The translations under genes were made by a program, and so were the position numbers. Positions 1-11,263 of a stretch of DNA of 60,000 nt are shown one piece after another. The DNA is from Symsagittifera roscoffensis (lineage: Eukaryota > Xenacoelomorpha > Acoela > Convolutidae). The notes below the pieces were generated by a model, which saw only the letters and a list, made by a program, of their open reading frames with translations, made no database searches and was not told where the DNA came from. The stretch covers positions 33,408,141 to 33,468,140 of the forward strand of contig NC_087071.1 of NCBI RefSeq assembly GCF_963678635.1, in the 5' to 3' direction. Numbering within the stretch: the stretch's first letter is position 1; each line of letters begins with the position of its first letter.

Positions 1-960
1 ATAATAAATTTGTCAAATTCGAACGGAGGAAAAATGAAATCAGAGGCAGTTTGGTGTACTGAATATATTGCTGTCTAATTTTTACAATTTAGAAGGTTTT
101 CAACCATACAAAAATTTTAAAATTCCACATAATTTTGTTATAGTATTTCGCTTCTTTTTTCAAAAATTATAGTTTTCTTTGCTTCAAATTAAATTTCTTT
201 ACTTTCAATTAATTTTGCCATCAATTTACTTTAAGTTACTTCAACTAACTTTAGTTTCCCTACTTTAATTACCTTCGTTTTTTTCTTAATTACTGACTTT
301 CTTAGATACTTACTTTCTTTACTCACTTGCTTCTTTTTTTTTCTACTAACTTACTACTTCACCTACTCTGTTACTTGCTTACTTATTTACTTACTAACTA
401 TCTCATTTACTTACTTCTCTACTTACTTACTTACTTACTTACTTTCTTACTCTTTTACTTATTTACACACTTATTTACTTTTTACCTAGTTACTTACTTT
501 CTTAACTAGTTTATTTCAATTTTTTCAAATCTAATTTAATTTAGGCTAATTTACTTTACTTTGCTTTGTATTTACTTACTTAGTCACTTTCTTTCAACTC
601 CATTAGTATACTTCATTTTATTTTTTTAACTAACTTTATTTCATCATTTTTACTTCGTTTTATTTTTTTTACTTTAGCTTACTTAACTTTAGTTAATTTT
701 ATTGTACCTATTTACCTATACACAAAAAAAGTTATTTTCTTACTAAACTTTATTTGTGTTCTCATTTGCCTTAACCTCACCTTGATAAACAATGTTATAT
801 TTAAATTTAGTTTAGCTTACTTAACTTACTTCACATTAGTTCGTTCTTGTTTAGTTGAGATTTTTTAAATTTCCTTTTATTTTCTTACCTAATTAGTTTT
901 ACTTTCCTAATTTTTGTACTTTACTGTAATTAAACTTTTTTCCTCTATTTTTTACGTTTA
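1..960. repeat. TTAC-rich low-complexity DNA
   Basis: A pyrimidine-biased stretch dominated by TTAC/CTTA words. It is a clean (TTAC)n microsatellite near 400-450 and increasingly degenerate up to about 960. The short leucine/tyrosine-rich open frame inside it is a repeat translation. No gene is seen. Confidence 0.85.
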
Positions 961-1390
961 CCTACTTTTATTTACTCAACTTTATACTACTTTACTTTAT
1001 ACTTTCTATCTAATTTCACAAAAAGAGTGTTTGTAATGTTATTGAATGCATGAAAGATCTTGCTGATTGTTTTTGATTTTTCTTGGAAACAGTAACTTTA
1101 TACAAACTGTACCAAAAAACTGAAAAACAATGTCAAATTGGATCAAATCTTTGCCAAAAAATGTAGACCAAATTAAAAAAAAACTCCAATAGATTTAAGT
1201 GCCTAAAAGATGAAAAGGCTTTTTGGTCCTTTGGTGAAAACACATGATGATTCTTAGCGAATTTTGAAGGTATAGTTTTTTGTCAATCATCTAGCCCTCC
1301 ATCCCCAATTTTAGACCATTTTGAGCGCAAAGTTTTCCCAAATAATTTTTATATTTCTTTGAACAGTCGATTCGTGGAAATGTTTCGTGA
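961..1390. other. No recognised feature
   Basis: AT-rich unique-looking DNA between the TTAC-rich stretch and the CGA-rich repeats. No coding frame, RNA or terminal repeats were seen. Confidence 0.5.
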
Positions 1391-1680
1391 AAAAGGTTAA
1401 TTCCCGCTCGGTTCAATTCAAGTTTTGACACTGCTCTATGTATGTTTCGACCCGTAATCGAGTTACGTTTTGACCGTGCTCGAGGTATGTATGACCGTGA
1501 TCGACCGTGGTCATGGTATGTTTCGAATTTGTGCGCAACCCAAACCCCTGTCTCGAGTATTTCTTTTCCGGTTGAGCACTGATATTTTAAAGCTCTCGAG
1601 AATAATCGCGAGCTGGGTCTGGAAAGTCGCGCCGTATCCGGATCGGTCGCGAAGGTCGCGAGGAGTTTTTTGATCGCGCC
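1391..1680. repeat. Degenerate TTTCGACC-type repeats
   Basis: Irregular units of the form TATGTTTCGACCGTGATCGA precede the 29-bp array. The same vocabulary recurs at 4240-4580, 5050-5510, 18820-19060 and 54650-54850, suggesting one dispersed, locally amplified repeat. Confidence 0.6.
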
Positions 1681-3090
1681 GTCCCCGCTTTAGTCTAGAA
1701 AGTTGAGCTGTATCCGCTTTTGACAGGAAAGTTGCGCCGCCTCCGCCTTTATCGTGAAAACCCGCTGTATTCATACCGGTCGCAATGCTCGCAAATAAAT
1801 TTTCTGGGTCAACCCGTCTCCGCCCTGGTCTGGAATGCTGCGCCGTCTCCGCCTTGGTCTGAAAAGTTGCGCTTTCTCCGCCTTGGTCTGAAAAATTACG
1901 CCGCCTCCGCCGTGGTCTGGAAAGTTTCTCTCTATTCGCCTCGGTCGCAAGGATTTATTTCACGGTCGCGCCGTCTCCGCTTTGGTCTGGAAAGTTGCGC
2001 CGTGCCTCACTAAAAATGCGTCGGGGATCGCGCCATTCTATGCCTTGGCCTAGAACGTCGCACCGAATCAACCTCGATTACGAAGGTCTAGAGGATTGGT
2101 TTTTGGTCGCGCCGTCTCCGCCTTGGTCTGGAAAGTTGCACTGTCTCCGCCTTGGTCTGAAAAATCACGCCGTCTCCGCCGTGGTCTGGAAAGTCTCTCT
2201 CTGTTCACCTCGGTCGCAAGGAGTTATTATATGGTCGCGTCGTCTCCGCTTTGATCTGGAAAGTCGCTCCGTGCCTCGCGAAAATCGCGTCGGGGGTCGT
2301 GCCGCCTCTGCCTTGTCCTATAACGTCGCGCCGAATCTACCTCGATTACGAAGGTCGAGAGAATTGATTTTTGGTTGCGCCGTCTCTGCCTTAGTCTGGA
2401 ATATTGCGCCGTCTCCGCCTTGGTCTGGAAAGTTGCGCTGTCTCCGCCTTGGTCTGAAAAATCACGCCGTCTCCGCCTTGGTCTGGATTATTGCGCCGTC
2501 TCCGCCTTGGTCTGGAAAGTTGCGCTGTCCCCGCCTTGGTCTGAAAAATCACGCCGTCTCCGCCATGTTCTGGAAAGTCTCTTTAGTCACCTCGGTCGCA
2601 AGGAGTTATTCCATGGTCGCGCCACCTCCTCTTTGAACTGGAAAGTCGCGCCGTGCCTCGCGAAAATCGCGTCGGGGTCGCGCCGTCTCTGCCTTAGCCT
2701 AGAACGTCGCACCGAATCAATCTCGATTGCGAAGCTAAAGAGGATTGGTTTCTTGATCGCGTCGTTTATGCACTGGCCTGGAGTTTTGCGCCGTCTCCGC
2801 CTTGGTCTGGAAAGTTGCGATGTCTCCGCCTTAGTGTGAAAAATCACGCCGTCTCAGCCTTGGTCTGGAATATTGCGCCGTGTCCTCCTTATTCTGGAAA
2901 GTTGCGCTGTCTCCGCCTTGGTCTGAAAAATCACGCCGTCTCCGCCTTGGTCTGGAATATTGCGCCGTCTCCGCCTTGGTCCGAAAAATCACGCCGTCTC
3001 CGCCTTGGTCTGGAATATTGCGCCGTCTTCGCCTTGGTCCGAAAAATCACGCCGCCTCCACTTTGGTCTGGAAAATCTCTCTATTCACAT
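1681..3090. repeat. 29-bp tandem array (CCGCCTTGGTCTGGAAAG type)
   Basis: Units such as CCTTGGTCTGGAAAGTTGCG and CTTGGTCTGAAAAATCACGC alternate with CCGTCTCCG. Successive TTGG words at 2947, 2976 and 3005 are 29 bases apart. The array is most regular at 2380-3060 and more degenerate before. The unit has few stop codons in any frame, so several long open frames on both strands result. These are not genes. Confidence 0.88.
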
Positions 3091-3830
3091 CGGTCGTAAG
3101 AAAAAGTTTTATGGACGCACTGTCCCCGATTAGAACTGGAAAGTCGGGCTGTGGGTCACGAAAATTGCGTCGTGGGTCGCGCTTCATCCGGATCCAGACT
3201 CAAACTGCATATTTGCGCCGATATATGGATTCGGGGGGGGGGTCTGGAATCAAATCGCGCCGTGGGTAGCTCCGCATCCAGATTCCGACCCAAATTGTCT
3301 AGTCGCGCCGAGAATTTAATCAAGAAAGTCCGGATAAAATGTCTTGAAAAACTGGACATGAGTTGTGCAGTGGGTTGCGCGCAATCGAACCGAGACCCAA
3401 ACTGCATAGTTGTGTCGGTTTTTGTGTTCTGGAAGGGCCTGGAACAAAATCTCGCCGTGGGTAGCGGCGCATGCGGATTCCGACCCCAATTGCATATTCG
3501 CGTCGGGAGATTGAGTCTTGTGAAGTTTGGAGAAAATAAGCGAAATCCGGACATGGGTCGCGAAAGTCTAACATACCAAAACTTGGTCGCGTTAGTTCGA
3601 ATTTATACTCGAGAAAGTCAGGAAAGTCTTTGTTTCGATTTTCACAACCCATGTCCAGAATTTCGCGGCCAATATTTGGTTTGTCCAGAATTTCGCGACT
3701 CATAGGCGACTCATGTCTAGACCTTCCAGGCTCAAAATCTCGGCGCAACTATGCAATTTGGATCTGAATTCGGACGCGGCGCGACCCACATTGTTTGGAT
3801 AGAACCTCCCAATTATTCGCCAGGATCAGC
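3091..3830. repeat. Degenerate GTGGGTCGCG / CGACCC-rich repeat region
   Basis: Related blocks recur (GTGGGTAGC followed by GCGCATxCGGATTCCGACCC near 3260 and 3455). GC content is higher than in neighbouring DNA. Frames are open on both strands over the same bases with repetitive composition, which argues against coding. A matching short block (GGATTCCGATCCGGCGCGAC) lies near 41815. Confidence 0.6.
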
Positions 3831-4240
3831 CGCGGGATAATTTTTGTCAAAAACCTCAGCCACTAACTTGAGTTGCTATTCATCTTCCATAAATGAAAAT
3901 AAAGTCTTTTTAAAGATGCTCGAGTTGAAATTAATTTCCGAAAAAACCGTTAATTCTCATTTTCTAGATTCCGCATGTACGCACTTGTGCTTACCGAAGG
4001 TTAGTACACCAAGTAGTTTTTCCACACAATGAATTAAGGTCAAAGGAGAAGTCGTAAACCTAATATTTCTATCTCCCCGCCATCAAACCAAACTGGGGAG
4101 AGAACTGGGGGGATGGGGGTGGGGCTTACATTCAACGGGGGGCTACTGAACGTAAACTGGGGAGCGGAACTCAACTATAGTTATCCATGAAACTCCAGAG
4201 GGGTTGTGTCAACGCGTACCCCTGTCTTGATTAATGTTTT
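3831..4240. other. No gene seen
   Basis: Mixed sequence with G-rich patches near 4090-4165. No supported coding frame or repeat structure. Confidence 0.4.
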
Positions 4241-4580
4241 ACTGACATTGTGTTCCCGAGTCGAAGTGCTCGATTTGCGTTTTGACATTCACGACCAATA
4301 ATCGGTATATTTTGACTTTCTCCGTCAAACTTTGGTATGTTTCGTTTTCCTCGACCAATTTTTGGTATGTTTCGACTTTTTTGGACCAAAACAAAAAAGT
4401 TTTCGTCTTTGTTCGACTTTGTTCGACTCAGCTCAGATATGTTTCGACTTTCTCGGCCAAAACTTGATTGTTTCGACCGACATTTTAAAAATTTTTAGTT
4501 GTTTGACCCCGCGTAGATATGTTTCGCTTTTCTCGACCAAAAGGGGAAAGTTTCGACAGTCTAGACCTTCTCGACGAACA
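4241..4580. repeat. Irregular TTTCGACTTTCTCGACCAAA repeats
   Basis: About ten imperfect units built on GTTTCGACTTTCTCGACCAA. They are older relatives of the regular array at 5158-5480. Confidence 0.75.
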
Positions 4581-5157
4581 AAAAACTTTTTCGCTTCCAT
4601 GTTGGCTGTGGTTGCTCCAAAAATAGTTCAAACGGCTTTGAGGTCTCTCAGTAAAAAAAAAACATCCTGTTTAAAGTTGTATTTCAATTTTTGGACCAGA
4701 AAATTTAAAATTTTTGATTTAGCATTTTAAGGTTTCAATATCAATCAAATAGCTCATATAGTGAGACGGTTTCTATTAGGCTTTTATGAAGATGTTCTCC
4801 AATTATTTTGCTTTTTTCTTTACAAATTTGCACTGAAACTGCTGAAATTTTGGTAGAATGTAATTTTTCTTGCCGCTTCAATCCTTAGATATCCACAAGT
4901 CCAATGATTCCTTCTGAATCTTCTAATTTCAACAAGACACGATACCTCATTTGGCTGTTACGGGTTGCATTTTTCTTGCGAAGGTTTTTCTGAGCAGATT
5001 TTTGTTGCTCAATTTCATTTTAAGTTCAATTAAAATCTTCGAAAAATAGATTATGCTCAACCTATGTTTCGAATGTGCTCGACTTTAGTTTTGACTTTCT
5101 CGACCAAAATTAGGTATGTTTCGACTCTGCTTGACTTATCGTTTTTTTCCTTGACCT

Positions 5158-5480
5158 ATGTTTCGACTATCTCGACCGAGAATGGGTTTGTTTCGACTAT
5201 CTCGGCCAAAAATGGGTGTGTTTCGACTATCTCGACCGAGAATGGGTTTGTTTCGACTATCTCGGCCAAAAATGGGTGTGTTTCGACTATCTCGACCGAG
5301 AATGGGTTTGTTTCGACTATCTCGACCAAAAATGGGTTTGTTTCGACTATCTCGGCCAAAAATGGGTGTGTTTCGACTATCTCGACCAAAAATGGGTTTG
5401 TTTCGACTATCTCGGCCAAAAATGGGTGTGTTTCGACTATCTCGACCAAAAATGGGTTTGTTTCGACTATCTCGACCAAA
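5158..5480. repeat. 30-bp tandem array with 60-bp dimers
   Basis: About eleven near-identical 30-base units beginning TTTCGACTATCTCG. Two variants alternate (ACCGAGAATGGGTTTG and GCCAAAAATGGGTGTG), so the pattern largely repeats every 60 bases. Because 30 is divisible by three and the unit lacks stops, five overlapping open frames appear on both strands. They are artefacts. Confidence 0.95.
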
Positions 5481-5580
5481 TTTGTGCATGTTTTGACTTT
5501 GAGCTCGAGTTAGAACTGTCGCAAAACGGCATTTCCTCGACTTTAAAACATAAGTCGAAACATAAGTCCAGCGCATCCAC

Positions 5581-6310
5581 CAGGGCTGAATTTTGAAATT
5601 CGAAACTTAAAGTGAGGACCTCGGCACTTGTGGCTATGTATTTCACTATGGCCTTTAAAGAGGAAAAATTCCTCGGGCGGGTCCCAGAGTCAACAGACAT
5701 CCCGTTTATCTTCGCTGACTGATACGTAACGGTAAAGTCAGTGACTGCTCGAATAAAACAAACAAGACACGATACAAAGAGCAGTAGCGAGCACAGAGTA
5801 AATGATAATTAAATTGATAAAGAGCCTGAACAGTTATCTAGTACACTTTTTGCGACACCCCAGACCACTACCAATGGCAGAGTTATGGCGTTCGATCCCA
5901 ACCCACCCCCTACTTAGAATTCACATCAGAAGGACCTGCTCCTTCCGAGAACAGCTTCGGAACGAAATGAAAACTTTTTCAAATTCTGTTACATCCTGCA
6001 GCATCGAGTGGATCTGACAAAAACGTTTTCCAGTGTGGTCCTGGAAAAGTTCGAGTGCCTTTTTAGCTTAATCCAATGGGTTGTAATGGGATATTTTTTG
6101 AAGTGTATCTATCTATACCTTTGTCCTATATATTTGTAGTGGCAGCCCCTTTTTGACTCATTGACTAAATAATTAGGTAAAGCAAAATATTGCGCCCACG
6201 ACAGAGTGTTCCGACCTCTGCACACATGCAGAGTGTTCCTACGTGCACAGCTAGAGTGTAGAGTCTGCACTGAAGGACCTCAATCAGGATATCACAAAAT
6301 GAGAAAAAAC
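5581..6310. other. No gene seen
   Basis: Unique-looking DNA between two tandem arrays. Short open frames have no recognisable protein features. Confidence 0.4.
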
Positions 6311-6317
6311 TACCGGA

Positions 6318-6562
6318 AGCAAAAAAGCCGCTTGACATAACAACCGCCGGATTCAGAAACAAAAAAAGCCGCTTGACACAACAACCGCCGAATTCCGTAA
6401 CAAAAAAAGCCGCTTGACATAACAACCGCCGGATTCACAAACAAAAAAGCCGCTTGACACAACAACCGCCGGATTCAGAAACAAAAAAAGCCGCTGACAT
6501 AACAACCGCCGGATCCACAAACAAAAAAAGCCGCTTGACATAACAACCGCCTGATTCAGAAA
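6318..6562. repeat. 40-41-bp tandem array, six copies
   Basis: The unit reads AACAACCGCCGGATTCAGAA, then ACAAAAAAAGCCGCTTGACA. CAACCG words at 6341, 6382, 6423, 6463, 6503 and 6544 give spacings of 41, 41, 40, 40 and 41. Frames read on the minus strand (MSSGFF-type) are repeat translations. Confidence 0.9.
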
Positions 6563-7285
6563 TTAAGCCGATCCAAAACTAAGCCTGCTTCCGGAGCTAA
6601 GCCTATCCAAAAATAATGGAAAGACGGCTCCGTAGCAGATAGCGTTAACAATGGCGCAGCAGGCATTGTTATTAAAAAAACGAGATTACCAACTCCTAGC
6701 AACCTATAGTCGTCAACTTCATGCAGCTCTTAGATGAACTCTTGGGATCGTCCTGGTAACTAATCGGCCCAGTTCAAAGGAAACAACAGAAGTAATAAAT
6801 TTTGACCACAAAAATACATTAATTCAAATTGAGCTATTTTTGTTCAAGCGAGGAACTGAACGAAGGTGTAGAACTTCGATCGTAATAATGCATTAGGTAC
6901 CTTGAACAAAAACCTGCCTCCTTGGATGAATCAGTTTTCGCTTAGAATATGCTTGAAAAAATATAAAAAAAAGTATAAAAATTATTTGCAGAAATTTTCA
7001 AAGAAACTGTTTTCTGGATTGATTGAGTCTCTTACTAAGCGCTTGTCAGAGTTTTTATTAAGTCTTCTTGATTCGGTTTCTTCGCTTGAAAATAAACTGA
7101 CTACTCCAAACCAGCTTTTCTCGATGCTGAGAAAAAAATTGTGGTTATAATTGAGGGAGAAAAAATGCCAAGGAAGCGGTAAAGGACCTTTAGAAACTAC
7201 TTGAACATATGTTTTCCTTTTTCTCAGCACAATTCACCATTTGTTTCTAACTACGTTGGTCGGTTGCAATTTTTGCACGAAATTA
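6563..7285. other. No gene seen
   Basis: AT-rich DNA. A lysine/leucine-rich 82-codon frame at 6902-7150 overlaps an equally long frame on the other strand and has no recognisable domain. Confidence 0.4.
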
Positions 7286-8392
7286 CCCGCACTGACAAAA
7301 ATGGATTTCGATCAATTTTAGTATGAAAAAAGTATGCAGAATAGATTGAAATCGATTTAAGTTGTAAAAAAATAAGTTAATCAAAACAAAAAATTCGAAT
7401 TTAAATCGATTTATTTTCAACGCTAAAAAAATCGTTTCCAGTCGATTTTTAATCGATTTGATTGGATCTTAAATCTGACCTAAAAAGAAATCGATCCAAA
7501 TCGATTTTAAATCGATTTAAATCGATTTTTTTTCACTTCTTTTTTTTCAAATTTTCGAATGGCGGAAAAAACTGAAAAGTTTTGTTACGTGTCGTTACAT
7601 ATGCCAAAATTGACTAAAATGCCAAATAAAAGAAATAATAACTAAACAAAGGTGTTAAATAACCGAGATTTTCCCTTTTTTTGTCTTGTTTTTTTTGTGA
7701 TGTCTGTGAATTCTATTTTGTTGAGTACATTTACAGTGAGTCCCTCAGTTAATTTAATAACATTTTCAGGAAATCATGGGCTCAGTTCAAAATAATAAAG
7801 TTCAAAACAACAACTAAAAGCGACGAGGGAAACACTCCAAATTGAATCTGGGCTCCTTTTAGCTGGCGGCGGCCGCGGCAAAATTCTCTGGGCTTTTCAA
7901 GGAAAAGTGACGGTCATATGTTAATGCACACAATCTGATTTACAATGATGATTTTCTATGATTTCATTGCATTTTTTTGAGCCCAAAATCTGGTTTATTT
8001 CGACAATTTTCTTGATTTGTTACATATATTAATGCACAAAATCTGATTTATTTCAAGTTTTTTTATTTATTTCTTGAATTCTGAAATATCTGGCACGTGT
8101 GTTTTTATTTAAAAAATCATGAATAGGGTTTTTAATTAGTTTTCTAAATTGCTTGTTTTTTTGCCTTGTTAGCAAAAAAAATCGACTTTAGTGTGTCGTA
8201 AAATCCATCGAAATCGATTTAAATCGATTTTTTAGACACTTTAATCGACTTCAAATTTTAAAAAAGATCGATTTAAATCGATTTAAAATCTATTTTAGTT
8301 CGTAAAATGTACATGGTTAATCAATTTAAATCGATTTAAAATCGATTTAAAATCAATTTAAATCGAGCGGAAACCATTTGTGTCAGTGCGGG
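7286..8392. mobile_element. CCCGCACTGACA-ended foldback element with AATCGATTT repeats
   Basis: The left end CCCGCACTGACAAAAATGG and right end CCATTTGTGTCAGTGCGGG form terminal inverted repeats. A TA dinucleotide flanks both sides, suggesting a TA-targeting (Tc1/mariner-like) element. Inside, blocks of palindromic AATCGATTTAAATCGATT lie just within each end. About 1.1 kb, with no transposase frame, so non-autonomous. Confidence 0.8.
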
Positions 8393-8910
8393 TAGATTCT
8401 AACTCAAAACTTTCGAACTGTTTTTTCTCGACACGGTGTCAATTTTGAGTTTTTGAGAATTTGTTCGAATCACGACTGAAAAGACATTATTATGATAAAT
8501 CACTCGACTCATTTCAATGATAGTTTGAGTTGAATATTTTGTGTGGAAATCAGAGAAAATTATTTAAAATTTTAAAAATACACCCAGAGACGGGTAGAAG
8601 AGAAATGGCTCAGGATTCTACAAATTAAACCTACAAAACTCTTAATTAGAAATCTTCGAACTCTTTATTTATTAGAGAATCTGGATCGATCGAGATTTCA
8701 AGGAAGGACATGTCGTGCAACTGGCCGCCACAACACATCGGCCGGATAGGAAAAAAGCAACAAAAGGCTAGCGCTGTATCTAATTAGCATAAAATATTGT
8801 TTCATTTTAGAGAATCTTGTGAGAACTGGTTCCAATTGCCCTTTAACTCCTCAGGAGTAGTGTTTGCTTAAAAAACATAATAATCAAAACAGTTTTTATA
8901 TCAGATTTTA
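8393..8910. other. No gene seen
   Basis: AT-rich unique-looking DNA without structure I can name. Confidence 0.4.
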
Positions 8911-9260
8911 TGCAAAAAATATCCCCCCACACGCTATGTAAAGTGGTAAGTAATACATGTAGCATATACCTATGCAACAATCTGATTGAATCGATTAACT
9001 ACATCTATTAGAATAAATATCTTCCGCGTTACATCTCTCAAACTGTTCAAAATGGCAATCTTTATACATTCCTAGCTGTACGAAAACTGATCAAAGGTAA
9101 CACATTTTTTTAAGTTTGAGCTCAGGACTGCAATACCTTTTGGCTGATATAAAAACATTTTTGTCAGAAACGGCTAGTTAGAAAATCAAAATTTGTCTGG
9201 AAAAACAAAAAAACAATCCGAGCTCAAATATCCCGTCACTTTCTTCAAAAATCGGAAAAA
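8911..9260 (+). repeat. Dispersed repeat B, copy 1
   Basis: Shares an ordered series of blocks with 17185-17725: ATCCCCCCACACGC, AAATGGCAATCTTTA, GAGCTCAGGACTGCAATACC, CGGCTAGTTAGAAAATCAAA and a final CCGAGCTCAAATATCCCGT. Non-coding. Family unknown. Confidence 0.65.
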
Positions 9261-9734
9261 GATAAATGCGTATTTGAAAACATGCGTATTTTTCAACACT
9301 TCTTTGAATTGACCAAACTTTCTAATCATACAATTCCCATAGATGAAAAACTTCTATAATAAGTTCACTACTAACGTTTTCGAAAAATCAAAAATATAGT
9401 ACTTTTTGCTTGTTTTTGGTTTTGTACAAAACACTTGAACTGTTACCCAAAGAGAAAAAACTTTTTTTCATCGATGAGTTTTTCACAGACCGCTGCATTT
9501 GGAGATTTGCCATGGCATCCAAACTTATAATTTTCAATAAGAATTATACGTTAAGCCGTATATTTTTTCATGGCTGGAAAAACTGCACTTCTAAACATTT
9601 AGTCGTTGAAAAACTGGTCCTGTCGTTTTAACAGAGTGAAATATATCTTACACTACAAAAATATATATATTTAAAACTTGAGGTTCACCCAAAAGTTACA
9701 TTCTCATTTTGAAACAATTTGATTAAATATCAGT

Positions 9735-10135
9735 CTGGACAAGATCAACAACAAAACTGCTCAGATCAGACGATGCCCTGAATATTCCGACTGCCTTATA
9801 AGCTCTATGAAGCAGTGTTTCTTCTATAACAATTGAAAAATAATCAAAAAAACCTAACTTTTTTTTTTAAATTGAGATTTTTAAAAAATCAAACCAAACA
9901 AAAAACAAAGTAGTTATGTCAAATAAGTTTTCTTCAACTAATTTGGAACGATATCTAAGATGGAGTAAAATCGGCTATAGCGTTAGTTGCGCAAACTATA
10001 TCGCGTGTTTATTGTCCAGATTGGCCAAAATGGCAATCTTTGCGCCCCCATAACTTTACGAATAAGTGTCTTAGAAAATCGGAACAAAAAAATGCTCGAA
10101 ATAAAATTTTTTTAACCGCTAATGGTTGTTTGAGC
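9735..10135 (+). repeat. Dispersed repeat B, copy 2
   Basis: Shares CCCTGAATATTCCGACTGCC, AACTAATTTGGAACGATATC and GGCCAAAATGGCAATCTTTG with the copy at 17185-17725. It carries the left part, while copy 1 carries more of the right part. Confidence 0.65.
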
Positions 10136-10264
10136 ACGGGAGTAATTTGGCGACTAAGAATAAGAAACAAAAATAATTCAGACATCAGTCTTTTTTAGTT
10201 TTTTAAAGACCCGTATAAAACGTTTATCATACAACTTTCATTTACTCCGCAACAGGCCAACATC

Positions 10265-10788
10265 CGCAAGAGACTTTTTATATCTTCTTTGCTGTTTTGG
10301 ATTCCACGGACAAACAGCCAAAACACTGTATTGCTCAAAATTGCGCCAAAAACAAGCAATTTTGCGGAATTCGCAACAATATTTGTGGACTCCTCAACAA
10401 TTTTTGCGGAATCCGGATCAGTTTGTGTAATCCATGAGCAAATAATCATATATGAGCTGGGTAAACATACGCTGTCGTGGAACCCGCAACTTTAAGTGGA
10501 ATCCGCAAATTGTAAGCGGAATCCGCGAAATGCTAGTGGCATCCGCATAATTTTGGGGAATCTACTTTCATTTGCGGAACCCGCTTACTTTTGCGGAATC
10601 CGGAAGAAATACCTATATTCGCTCGTTGCGGAATCCGCAACAAAACTAATTTGCCGGAAAAAAATACGTTACAGGTCAGTGGAATCTACTAATATTTCGG
10701 AACATATTTAAAGACTTGTCTCTGGAATTCACGAACATACAGACAAAAAATTGTACATCTATACTGTGCACAGTTTAGCCTCGTACTG
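10265..10788 (+). mobile_element. Repeat A (GGAATCCGCAA element), copy 1
   Basis: Contains many GGAATCCGCAA words, then ACTTGTCTCTGGAATTCACG and a right end CAGTTTAGCCTCGTACTG. The same order occurs at 39393-39997. The word repeat is often palindromic (TTGCGGATTCCGCAA). No transposase frame. Confidence 0.7.
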
Positions 10789-11078
10789 AAATTGTATGAT
10801 ACATTTATTGTCTTTTATGGATAAAAAAGTCATGACTAGTACTTTTCGAGTGTACGGAGGTAAACGCGGGTCGCTGAAAATGTGTGACAATCTTTTCAGA
10901 GGTTGGCAAAATTGTTTTGGGTAAAATACAATTATCTTATATATGATACACGTTTGTCTGTTAGAATTTTTGAAGATAATGTACGGGAAGGATTGTAAGA
11001 AGTAAAATTTTGATAGTAAAATAATTATTCCATAGAGCAGCTGATATTGGTTTCTGCAGTCGTATTGTTATTGTGATC

Positions 11079-11084
11079 TTTATT
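11079..11084 (-). terminator. Polyadenylation signal of the prominin gene
   Basis: AATAAA on the minus strand, 38 bases downstream of the stop in exon 25, implying a very short 3' UTR. The position supports 11122-11263 as the true last exon. Confidence 0.7.
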
Positions 11085-11121
11085 GTGAGCCCGTGATATA
11101 ATTGTGAATCCCGTTGATTGG

Positions 11122-11263
11122 TTAGGGTTCCCAGTCTTTTTTGGCGTCCCACACATAGCCGAAGTTGGGGCGAGGCTGGGGTGCCGCGTAGGCAGGCGGA
11201 GGAGGAGCAGAGGCTGCGACGGGTGCCGGTGCCGCTTCAGTGATCACCGGGACGACCCTGTTA
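11122..11263 (-). CDS. Prominin exon 25: C-terminal Ala/Pro-rich tail and stop
   Basis: Found by following the phase 2 donor of exon 24. After GTGTTTTAG| the frame reads SNRVVPVITEAAPAPVAASA, then PPPPAYAAPQPRPNFG and YVWDAKKDWEP, then TAA. This stretch is strikingly GC-rich against AT-rich surroundings, as expected of an exon. An AATAAA lies 38 bases past the stop. The proline-rich tail could bind SH3 or WW domains, but that is inference. Confidence 0.85.

Noticed and set aside
327-509. 60-codon leucine/tyrosine-rich membrane-like frame
   Set aside because: Produced by the TTAC microsatellite.
1995-3269. Long arginine/tryptophan-rich open frames (up to 213 codons) on both strands
   Set aside because: They are translations of the stop-free 29-bp tandem array. 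The peptide repeats every 29 residues, as expected from three shifted units.
5064-5596. Five overlapping repeat-peptide frames
   Set aside because: The 30-bp unit has no stops and a length divisible by three, so several frames stay open at once. There is no start, splice or homology support.
6902-7150. 82-codon lysine/leucine-rich frame
   Set aside because: Low complexity, matched by an equally long antisense frame, no supporting context.
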